From the NCBI GenBank assembly GCA_903858055.1, contig CAIOHM010000383.1:1-11886 (forward strand): a stretch of 11,886 nt of DNA, read 5' to 3'. Source of the stretch: an uncultured delta proteobacterium (GTDB lineage Bacteria > Myxococcota_A > Polyangia > Polyangiales > Polyangiaceae). The position numbers were made by a program, and so were the translations under genes. Shown one piece after another: positions 6,388-11,886 of this stretch. The notes beneath the pieces were generated by a model, which did not search any database, was not told the origin of the DNA, and saw nothing but the letters and a program-made list of their open reading frames with translations. The stretch's first letter is position 1; the number at the start of each line of letters is the position of its first letter.

Positions 6388-7713
6388 ATGGATCGGGATG
6401 AGCGCATGGCCACCGCGGGGCTCGTGGCGGCGGTGCTCCTGGGCTTCGTGTTGCGAGTGGTGGTCGCCGGTGACGTGGCCTTCTCACCGGCGGACGAAGG
6501 GCGCTACTTGGCGATGGCGACCGCCGTGGCCGAGGGCGGAACGGCCGCCTTTCATGGCCTCGTCGAGCAGACGCTCGCATCGCCGGCGCTTTGGCTTTTT
6601 CCAACGCCTCTTCGCTATGGCCACGTGCTCCTCGCGGCGCTCGCATGCAAACTGCACGGAGGTCCCTCGTTCGAGGCGCTCGCGGAGCTCTCGACCGCCG
6701 CGGGCATGCTCACGGTCGTGCTCACGGGGTGGCTCGGCCTCCGGGTGGCGGGTCCGCGGATCGGCGCGTTCGCGGCCTTCGTCATGGCGTGCTCGCCGCT
6801 CGCGCTCGCGCTCGGTCGCCGCGCGCTCCAAGACGCGGTGGTCGTCGCGGCGGCGTCGCTCGTGCTCGTGCTCGTGGTGGAGCTTCGTCGTGAGGCGCGC
6901 CTCGCCGGACCCCGCGCGTGGGGCCTCGCACTCGGCGTTTCGCTGGCCTCGGCGCTGCTCGTCGCCTCGAAGGAGACTTCGCTCTTCCTCCTCGTGGCGC
7001 TCACGATCGACGCGGCCGTGGAGGCCGCCCGTGATCGCTCGGTGGCATGGCGCCTCGCACCGCTCCTCGCAGGCCCGCTCTTGGCGTTCGCGGGGTTTCT
7101 CGTTTGGGTGGGCAATGCCTCGGAGTGGAGGGCGCTCGTCGACCTGGCGACGCGTAGCGCCGACGGCGCGTACGTGCGCGCGTACATGGCGGGGCCGCCA
7201 CACCGGGTCCTCGTGGATCTGCTCGTGCTCGCGCCCGTCGCGTCGCTCCTCGCGATCGTCGGGGCCGCCGCTCCGCGCGGTGCGGGCCCCGAAGAGCCAG
7301 CGTTTCGCCTGGTGAAATCGTTTCTCCTCGCGGGGCTCGTGGCGGCGGCGTGCTTGCCCAAGAACGTGCGCTTCACGGCTGCCCTCGAGCCGGCGCTTGC
7401 GGTCGTCGCCGCGCAAGGACTCGCTTCCCTCGCGGCGAGCGCCGAGAGCGCGTGGAGGCGAACCGTCGTCACCTTGCTCCCGCTCGCGGGCATCGGGCTC
7501 GGCTCGTGGCTCCTCTTCGCGCGCGTGTTCCTCGAGCGCGGGGTCTACGACCCGACCACGGCCGATCTGCTCATGGCCCTCGACGCGGTCCCCCATGGCG
7601 GCGCGATGGCCCCGGGTACGGTCGACGCTCCAGCCGCGGCGATCGTCGTCGTCGCCGTCTCGCTCGCACTTTCCCTTGGGGTCCGCGCCTCGCGCGCGCA
7701 AGAGCCGCGTTGA
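6388..7713 (+). CDS. GT39/ArnT-like integral-membrane glycosyltransferase
   Basis: Polytopic membrane protein of 441 aa, rich in Leu, Ala and Val, with roughly ten or more hydrophobic segments. The first helix (about 9-28) is followed by FSPADEGRYLAMA, with D36 and E37. This acidic pair in the first extracytoplasmic loop followed by RY is the hallmark of GT-C transferases of the ArnT/PMT type, which move a sugar from a polyprenyl-phosphate donor to lipid A, protein or another acceptor on the outer face of the membrane. Another family-like feature is the ALGRRALQDAVVVAAASL segment (GRxxLxD pattern), which in these enzymes lies near a membrane-face helix. The protein is shorter than ArnT (about 550 aa), and I see no clear C-terminal periplasmic domain. 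Donor and acceptor are unknown, and no cell-envelope genes lie nearby to help. The 3' end is 36 bp from the convergent flavoprotein gene. Confidence 0.78.
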   Translation: MDRDERMATAGLVAAVLLGFVLRVVVAGDVAFSPADEGRYLAMATAVAEGGTAAFHGLVEQTLASPALWLFPTPLRYGHVLLAALACKLHGGPSFEALAELSTAAGMLTVVLTGWLGLRVAGPRIGAFAAFVMACSPLALALGRRALQDAVVVAAASLVLVLVVELRREARLAGPRAWGLALGVSLASALLVASKETSLFLLVALTIDAAVEAARDRSVAWRLAPLLAGPLLAFAGFLVWVGNASEWRALVDLATRSADGAYVRAYMAGPPHRVLVDLLVLAPVASLLAIVGAAAPRGAGPEEPAFRLVKSFLLAGLVAAACLPKNVRFTAALEPALAVVAAQGLASLAASAESAWRRTVVTLLPLAGIGLGSWLLFARVFLERGVYDPTTADLLMALDAVPHGGAMAPGTVDAPAAAIVVVAVSLALSLGVRASRAQEPR

Positions 7714-7744
7714 CGAGGAGCGGTCGCCTCGCGCCGCGGCCGCG
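7714..7744. terminator. GC-rich inverted repeats between convergent genes (weak terminator candidate)
   Basis: Two short inverted repeats fill the gap between the convergent stop codons. The first has arms CGAGG (7714-7718) and CCTCG (7727-7731). The second is the perfect 10-bp palindrome CGCGGCCGCG at 7735-7744. Neither is followed by a T-tract. Position suggests a role in transcript ends, but chance repeats are easy to find in such GC-rich DNA. Confidence 0.22.
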
Positions 7745-7749
7745 CACGT

Positions 7750-9222
7750 TCACTGCGCGTCGAAGCGGTGCTCGCGCAAGGTGAGCAGGTCATCGCCGAA
7801 GACCTGCGGCTTGTGGATCGACTCGCCGAGGAGCAGGCGCGCGCACTCTTGAAGTCCTTCGGGTACGGCGGGGTGCGGGTGAATGCAGCGCGCGAGGTCG
7901 GCGAGGGTGCCTTCGCGATCGATGAGCAACGCGATGCCCTGGGCGGCGCTCGAGGCCTGGGGACCGACCGCGCGGAGACCGAGGAGCTTTCCGTCCGGCG
8001 ATGCGATGAGCTTGAGAAAGCCGCCCGTGGCGCGCATGGCCACGTTGCGGTGCACGAGCCGGTTCGAGAGCACGGCCACGCGGCACGAGACGCGCCGCTC
8101 GCACGCGGCGCGCTCACCGAGGCCGACCGAGGCGACCTCCGGCTGGAGGAAGTAGATCGACGAGATGGCGTCGAAGGGGATGGGCGCCGGTGACCTCCCC
8201 GCGATGCTCTCGGCGGCGTGGCGACCCTCGAGCTCGGCCACGTTGACCAGGGCGATGTCGGCGGTGAGATCGCCGACCGCATAGAGCCAGTCCGTACCGC
8301 GCACGCGTGTGCCCTCCACGGCGATCGCTCCGTTCTTTTCCAGCGAAATGCCGACCTTCTCGAGGCCGATGCTGCCGGCGTTCGGTACGCGTCCTGCCGC
8401 GACGAGGCAGCGATCGGCGCGGACCGTGCGCGCCTCGCCCGTGGTGCAGGTCAGCTCCGCGACGACCTCGTGCCCCTCGACGCGCAGCGAGCGGACCTGC
8501 GCGCCCGCGTGCACCACGACGCCCATGCTCTCGAACGATCGCTGCACGTGCGACGAGACATCGTGGTCCTCGAAGGGGAGGATGCGTGGCTGACGGTCGA
8601 CGAGCTCCACGCGCGTGCGCCCGAACTCGGCGAAGATCGTGGCGTACTCGCAGCCGACGACGCCCGCTCCGATGACGAGCAGTCGCCCTGGAAAATCAGG
8701 CCAATCGTCGAGCTCGTCGCTCGTGACGATGCGGTCGCCGTCGCAGGGGTACGCCTCCGGGCGACGCGGGCTCGACCCGGTCGCCAGGATCACCGCGGCG
8801 GCGTCGAGCGTCACGGATCCGCCTGTCGCGAGCGCCACCTCCACACGCCGTTCGGCGACGAGCCGACCGTAGCCGCGCAGCACACGAAAGCCTGCGCCCG
8901 CGCGCTCGAAGAAGGCGAGCTGGGCCTCGAGGATGGCGCGTCGCTCGACGACCGCGTGCTCGACCTCTTCCGCGATCCCGCGGAACGACGGCGCTTCGAC
9001 CGTGACGCGAAAGCCTCGGTCGCTGCGGCACGCGCGCGCGTAGTCGTTCGCCAGGTGCCACCAGGTCTTCGAGGAGAGGGCGCCGCGGTGGACGCCCGCG
9101 CCGCCCACGAGCCCTGCCTCCACCAGCACCACCGGGAGCCCGAGGTCGAGGCAGCGCATGGCCGCCGCGAAGCCTCCCGGGCCTGCGCCGAGGATCACGA
9201 CGGGCTTTCGATCCTCCACCAT
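7750..9222 (-). CDS. Lipoamide dehydrogenase/SthA-like FAD-NAD(P) oxidoreductase lacking the redox disulfide
   Basis: Flavoprotein of 490 aa in the class I pyridine-nucleotide disulfide oxidoreductase fold. FAD site GAGPGG is at 12-17, with E35 closing the second strand; ATGSSP is at 147-152; NAD(P) site GAGVVG at 185-190; second FAD motif YAVGD at 314-318; and a C-terminal dimerisation domain holds HPHPAVPE at 448-455. The His450-Glu455 pair is the usual acid-base dyad. The active-site segment GGAGVHRGALSSK (40-52) aligns with the canonical GGTCLNxGCIPSK but has Gly43 and Ala48 in place of both cysteines, so no dithiol chemistry is possible there. Soluble transhydrogenase SthA is a precedent with an altered motif, which makes hydride transfer between nucleotides or to a quinone or other acceptor more likely than lipoamide oxidation. 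The ATG at 9222 was chosen because FAD-site residues start at once; longer frames run antisense into the next gene. Confidence 0.88.
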   Translation of the reverse strand: MVEDRKPVVILGAGPGGFAAAMRCLDLGLPVVLVEAGLVGGAGVHRGALSSKTWWHLANDYARACRSDRGFRVTVEAPSFRGIAEEVEHAVVERRAILEAQLAFFERAGAGFRVLRGYGRLVAERRVEVALATGGSVTLDAAAVILATGSSPRRPEAYPCDGDRIVTSDELDDWPDFPGRLLVIGAGVVGCEYATIFAEFGRTRVELVDRQPRILPFEDHDVSSHVQRSFESMGVVVHAGAQVRSLRVEGHEVVAELTCTTGEARTVRADRCLVAAGRVPNAGSIGLEKVGISLEKNGAIAVEGTRVRGTDWLYAVGDLTADIALVNVAELEGRHAAESIAGRSPAPIPFDAISSIYFLQPEVASVGLGERAACERRVSCRVAVLSNRLVHRNVAMRATGGFLKLIASPDGKLLGLRAVGPQASSAAQGIALLIDREGTLADLARCIHPHPAVPEGLQECARLLLGESIHKPQVFGDDLLTLREHRFDAQ

Positions 9223-9290
9223 GCGCGAGAAGTACCGAAGCCCGTCACGCGCTTCAACGGGATCGGGCCTGCCCTTGCTATGCCTCGCCC
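9223..9290. promoter_or_regulatory. Short divergent promoter region between flavoprotein and AI-2E-family genes
   Basis: Only 68 bp separate the two start codons. On the minus strand TTGAAG (complement of 9252-9257) lies 17 bp from TACTTC (complement of 9229-9234), which ends six bases before the ATG. On the plus strand TTCAAC (9253-9258) lies 17 bp from TGCTAT (9276-9281), nine bases before the ATG. The spacing is ideal but the hexamer matches are modest. If they are real, both transcripts would be leaderless or nearly so, which agrees with the lack of Shine-Dalgarno sequences at both starts. Confidence 0.25.
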
Positions 9291-10334
9291 ATGGACGACG
9301 AACCCACGGCGCCGCACGAGCGGGTTGCCCTTCGCTGGCTGACCTTCGGGCTCGTGGTGGCGGCCGCGTACGTTGCGTCCCCGCTCGCGCCCTCGCTCTT
9401 TCTCGCGGTCTGGACGGCGCTCCTCGCGCACCCGCTCCTCGTGCGGCTCGACCGGCTCCCCGGCGGGCGCAATGTCGCGGCTGCGCTCGTGACGCTCGCG
9501 GTCGTCGTCGTGATCGTCGCTCCTTCGGCGATGCTGCTCGCGGCGATGGTCTCGGCGGCGCGCGGCGTGGCGAAGTCGTTGGCGAGCGCAGGGAGCCTCC
9601 GGGCCGCGCTCGACGCGCTGATGAGCAACGGCGCAGGCAGCGAGGGGCTCTCGCTGATTCCGGCCGACCGCGGCGAAGTCGCGGATCTCGTGAGCCGCTA
9701 CGGCACCGAGGTGCTCGCGATCGGTTCGCGCTTCGCGGCGGGGATCTCGCGCGCGGTGATCGACGTGTTCGTGTACCTCGCAGGCGTCTTCTTCCTGCTC
9801 CTCGAGGGCGAGGCTGCGTGGCGCTGGGTGGTCGCGCACGCGCCGCTGCGGCGCAGGCACGTCGAGCGGTTGGGGGTCGCCACACGCGAGACCGCGCGCG
9901 GCTTGCTCCTCGGGGTCGGCCTCACGACGGCGGCGCAGGCGCTCGTGGCGACCGTGGCCTACGCGGCGCTCGGTGTGCCGCGTGCGTGGGTGTTTGGTCC
10001 GCTCACGGGGCTCGCTTCCGTGGTGCCACTCGTCGGGTCGGCGCTCGTCTGGGTGCCGCTCGCGGTGGCGTTCCTTCTCGCGGGCGCGACCTCGAAGGCG
10101 ATGGTCCTCGCGATCATCGGCCTCGCGGTGATCGGGACGATCGACAACGTGCTCCGCCCGGTCTTCTCGAAGCTGGGCTCCCTCGATCTGCACGTCCTCG
10201 TGCTCGTGGTCGCCATCTTCGGCGGGCTCTCGGTGCTCGGCGCTCTCGGCGCGCTCGTAGGCCCGCTTGCGGCGCGCTTGGCGCTCGAGGCGCTCGCGCT
10301 CTACCGCGAAGAGCACCTCGGCGACGACGCGTGA
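9291..10334 (+). CDS. AI-2E family transporter (PerM/UPF0118-type membrane protein)
   Basis: Polytopic inner-membrane protein of 347 aa, close to the usual family length of about 340-370. Hydrophobic helices lie at about 13-50 and 60-85, then a soluble segment (about 88-142), then further helices from about 150 to the end. Family-like segments include the long helix with FFLLLEGEAAWRWV, the re-entrant-like SVVPLVGSALVWVPLAV, IDNVLRPVFSK, and the C-terminal LHVLVLVVAIFGGLSVLGAL followed by GPL. The family includes the autoinducer-2 exporter TqsA, but most members have other or unknown substrates, and some act as Na+/H+ antiporters. The name should therefore not be read as evidence of quorum sensing; no luxS or lsr gene is nearby. 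The ATG at 9291 has no evident ribosome site. The gene is convergent with the small hypothetical gene, 34 bp apart. Confidence 0.88.
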   Translation: MDDEPTAPHERVALRWLTFGLVVAAAYVASPLAPSLFLAVWTALLAHPLLVRLDRLPGGRNVAAALVTLAVVVVIVAPSAMLLAAMVSAARGVAKSLASAGSLRAALDALMSNGAGSEGLSLIPADRGEVADLVSRYGTEVLAIGSRFAAGISRAVIDVFVYLAGVFFLLLEGEAAWRWVVAHAPLRRRHVERLGVATRETARGLLLGVGLTTAAQALVATVAYAALGVPRAWVFGPLTGLASVVPLVGSALVWVPLAVAFLLAGATSKAMVLAIIGLAVIGTIDNVLRPVFSKLGSLDLHVLVLVVAIFGGLSVLGALGALVGPLAARLALEALALYREEHLGDDA

Positions 10335-10368
10335 GCTCCTGCGCCGGCCGATCGAAACGCGGCGACGA

Positions 10369-10656
10369 TCAGCCCTGACCCGGGGCGTCTTGGAGCGCGC
10401 AGGCCTTGTCGAAGGAGGCCATGCCGACCTTCATCGCGGCGTCGAGCGTGTCGCGGTGCAGGCCCCAAACCGCGGCCATGACGCCGGCCTCGTAGGCGAG
10501 CTGCATCGCCATCGTGACCGCGTAGTCGTGCATGTCGTCGGGCTTGCGCCCCTCGGCGGTGGCCCACTTGCGGAGCCACTTTTGGCAGGTGGCTTCGAGA
10601 TCTTCGAACGCGGCGGTGGCTTCTTCGTCGGTGACGGTGCCGAACTTCAAAAACAT
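10369..10656 (-). CDS. Small hypothetical helical protein
   Basis: I do not recognise this protein. From the ATG at 10656 it has 95 residues and looks soluble, with about three helices (near 9-30, 37-62 and 65-84). The middle helix is methionine-rich, and two cysteines, in ATCQKWL and DKACAL, are spaced widely. No signal peptide or membrane segment is seen. The frame stays open upstream to a GTG at 10812. That part has lower third-position GC, a disordered Pro/Arg/Thr-rich composition, and lies antisense to the leader of the divergent DUF3943-like gene, so I prefer the later start. The choice is uncertain: the 25 codons just before the ATG could extend the first helix. It is coding by virtue of normal codon use and its position between two clear genes; it is probably transcribed alone. 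Confidence 0.55.
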   Translation of the reverse strand: MFLKFGTVTDEEATAAFEDLEATCQKWLRKWATAEGRKPDDMHDYAVTMAMQLAYEAGVMAAVWGLHRDTLDAAMKVGMASFDKACALQDAPGQG

Positions 10657-10735
10657 GCGCGCACGCTCGCACGAGGCACGAGCCTCCGTCAAAGCGCGAG
10701 TAGCGTCTGCGCGTGATCGCGCCGGTTGCGTGTGA

Positions 10736-10819
10736 GCGTGCGCGACTTCTCGTGGCGGCATCGCTGCTCCGCTCGTCATCGTCCTTGGGGGAGTCCTCGT
10801 TGCGACGGCCACGCCGGCG
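10736..10819 (+). other. In-frame signal-peptide-like leader without a start codon
   Basis: The frame of the DUF3943-like gene stays open upstream from the GTG at 10820 to a TGA at 10733-10735. The 28 codons between contain no ATG, GTG or TTG. They still encode a hydrophobic run (PLVIVLGGVLVATATPA, codons 10769-10819), ending in a plausible signal-peptidase site. In the frame shifted by one base, a GTG at 10713 opens a stretch reading RARLLVAASLL, which would make a natural start of the same leader if one base were added or lost near 10770. Confidence 0.5.
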
Positions 10820-11449
10820 GTGACGATCGACGAGCCTCGCTTGCCTCCGGCATCGGTGTCGCCGCCGCGCGACGCCCGCTACGTCGCCGTGGACCCTGCC
10901 CGGGCGCTCGCACCGCCGCTTCCCGTTCCGACCCTCGCCGCTACGACCGCTTCGGAACCGAGCGTTTGGCGCGACCTGACGTTCGTCTCGGGCGTGACGG
11001 TCGTGGTGCAGCTCGGCGTGCTCGGCGTGCTCACGCGCTTTCCCGCAACGAGCACGAGCTGGGGGGATGGATCGTTCGGCAACATCTTGAAGAACGATCT
11101 CGCAGGCCCGCGCTGGGACGGCGACCCTTGGTACTGGAACTACATCACGCACCCGGTCGCCGGCGCCGAGTACTACCTCCTCGCCCGCAACCGAGGCTGC
11201 TCGTGGACCGCGAGCCTGCTCTACGCCACCGCCATGAGCGCCTACTGGGAGCTCGTCACCGAGGCGTACTTCGAGCGACCGAGCAGCCAAGATCTGATCA
11301 TCACGCCGCTCGCGGGCCTCGTGCTCGGCGAGCTTCGCTACCAGGCCAAGGTCACGGTGCTCGAGGGGCAGGGCACGAAGGCAGGCTTTTGGCGCGTGCT
11401 CGCCGCGGTGCTCCTCGACCCCCTCGACGCGCTCACGGGCGGGCTCTGA
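10820..11449 (+). CDS. DUF3943-like protein, probably exported; 5' end uncertain
   Basis: 209 aa from the GTG at 10820. After a Pro/Ala-rich linker (about 1-48) comes a hydrophobic segment (53-72). A conserved-looking core follows: WYWNYITHPVAGAEYY (104-119), LLARNRGCSW, SAYWELVTEAYFERPS (140-155), QDLIITPLAGLVLGE (157-171). This order (N-x4-HP-x2-G-x2-YY, then WE-x3-E-x2-E-x-PS-x-QD-x4-TP-x2-G) is what I know from DUF3943 proteins, which are envelope proteins of unknown function. Full-length members usually carry an N-terminal export signal. Here such a signal is encoded just upstream in the same frame but lacks a start codon, so the GTG is a fallback and the true gene probably begins further upstream. 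Its convergent neighbour is the Dps gene, 13 bp away. Confidence 0.72.
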   Translation: MTIDEPRLPPASVSPPRDARYVAVDPARALAPPLPVPTLAATTASEPSVWRDLTFVSGVTVVVQLGVLGVLTRFPATSTSWGDGSFGNILKNDLAGPRWDGDPWYWNYITHPVAGAEYYLLARNRGCSWTASLLYATAMSAYWELVTEAYFERPSSQDLIITPLAGLVLGELRYQAKVTVLEGQGTKAGFWRVLAAVLLDPLDALTGGL

Positions 11450-11462
11450 GGTTGTGACCGAA

Positions 11463-11886
11463 TCACGTCTCGAGCGAGGCGCGCAGGAACCAGCCGTGCT
11501 TCTCGAACTCGAGCACCACGCCCGTAAGCAAGTCGCCCGTGTCGGCGTCGCGGAGCTCTTCGGCAAGCGCTCGCGAGCCCCGGAGACCATGCAAGTAGGC
11601 GTCGACGCGCTCGGCGAGGAGCTCGACGTGCTCGAGATCGCGCGTCGTCTCTTGCGGGTACTCGGGCAGGGAAGAGGCTCCCGCCACGTGACGGGCCGTG
11701 CCGTATGCGCGCGCGCCGAGGGTGACGGCGCGCTCGGCGAAGGCGTCGTTGTGGGCGGCGAGGCTCGTCGCCATCGCCTCGAAGAGCGGGTGCATCGCGG
11801 CGAAGTGAGGTCCCTTCACGTTCCAGTGCGCGACCTTGAGCTGGCTGTGGAGGTCGAGGCCGTCGGCGAGGCGCGCGTTCAGCGCC
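11463..11886 (-). CDS. dps: Dps/ferritin-like DNA-protection protein (N-terminus beyond window edge)
   Basis: The C-terminal 140 residues are visible; perhaps 15-25 more lie beyond the right edge. Dps proteins form 12-subunit shells that oxidise and store Fe(II) using hydrogen peroxide, and they often bind DNA. The visible start LNARLADGLDLHSQLKVAHW and the following NVKGPHF match the family signature. The intersubunit ferroxidase residues can be read by spacing: His in AHWN, His twelve residues later (MHPLFE), then Asp and Glu in HNDAFAERA. The position four after the second His, normally Asp, is Glu here, a mild change. The end (VLEFEKHGWFLRASLE) is the standard last helix. There is no Lys-rich C-terminal tail, so any DNA-binding tail must be N-terminal and is not visible. 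A GTG inside the gene (11819) is not the start, since coding continues upstream. Confidence 0.93.
   Translation of the reverse strand, partial: ALNARLADGLDLHSQLKVAHWNVKGPHFAAMHPLFEAMATSLAAHNDAFAERAVTLGARAYGTARHVAGASSLPEYPQETTRDLEHVELLAERVDAYLHGLRGSRALAEELRDADTGDLLTGVVLEFEKHGWFLRASLET

Noticed and set aside
6173..6388. A 71-codon plus-strand frame in the gap between the dehydrogenase and glycosyltransferase genes
   Set aside because: It starts within the dehydrogenase start codon region, has a Pro/Arg/Ala composition typical of non-coding GC-rich DNA, and shows no motif.
9223..9885. N-terminal extension of the flavoprotein up to 9885
   Set aside because: It would overlap the AI-2E-family gene on the other strand and is Arg/Pro/Ser-rich. 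The FAD-binding strand starts seven residues after the ATG at 9222, as is normal for the family.
9291..10334. Quorum-sensing role from the AI-2E family name
   Set aside because: The family is broad and mostly not AI-2 specific, and no AI-2 synthesis or uptake gene is present in the window.
10350..10370. GATCG/CGATC inverted repeat between the AI-2E-family and small hypothetical genes
   Set aside because: It has only five pairs with an 11-base loop and no T-tract, which is too weak to call a terminator.
10301..11590. A 429-codon minus-strand frame over the DUF3943-like gene
   Set aside because: The composition is typical of an antisense shadow, and it conflicts with three better supported genes.

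Overview
The window is very GC-rich, with G or C in almost every third codon position. Gene content and protein style suggest a deltaproteobacterial or myxobacterial chromosome, probably Myxococcota (inference; no rRNA or other marker is present). I see no tRNA, rRNA, insertion sequence, phage, plasmid or CRISPR feature. Long open frames antisense to real genes are common here because of base composition and were left out.

Layout: eleven genes, and each lies on the strand opposite to its neighbours. In order: (1-194, -) N-terminus of an acyl-CoA synthetase/AMP-dependent ligase running off the left edge; (363-2909, +) a P1B-4-type transition-metal ATPase with an N-terminal CxxC metal-binding domain and His-rich repeats; (2935-4111, -) a class III adenylate/guanylate cyclase broken by a one-base frameshift in a 5-A run; (4203-5411, +) a CLC protein of the fluoride/proton antiporter type; (5419-6174, -) a classical short-chain dehydrogenase; (6388-7713, +) a GT39/ArnT-like membrane glycosyltransferase; (7750-9222, -) a lipoamide dehydrogenase/SthA-like flavoprotein lacking both redox cysteines; (9291-10334, +) an AI-2E-family membrane protein; (10369-10656, -) a small unrecognised helical protein; (10820-11449, +) a DUF3943-like protein whose signal-peptide-like leader has no start codon; (11463-11886, -) a Dps mini-ferritin running off the right edge.

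No two adjacent genes can share an operon, so the window looks like a run of single-gene transcription units with tight convergent ends (7-36 bp) and short divergent gaps (68-213 bp). There is a loose theme of ion and stress handling (metal ATPase, F-/H+ exchanger, Dps, pyridine-nucleotide flavoprotein), but the sequence gives no evidence that these genes form one system. The points most worth checking are the cyclase frameshift, the missing cysteines in the flavoprotein, the domain make-up of the P1B-4 ATPase, the start of the DUF3943-like gene and the strict strand alternation.
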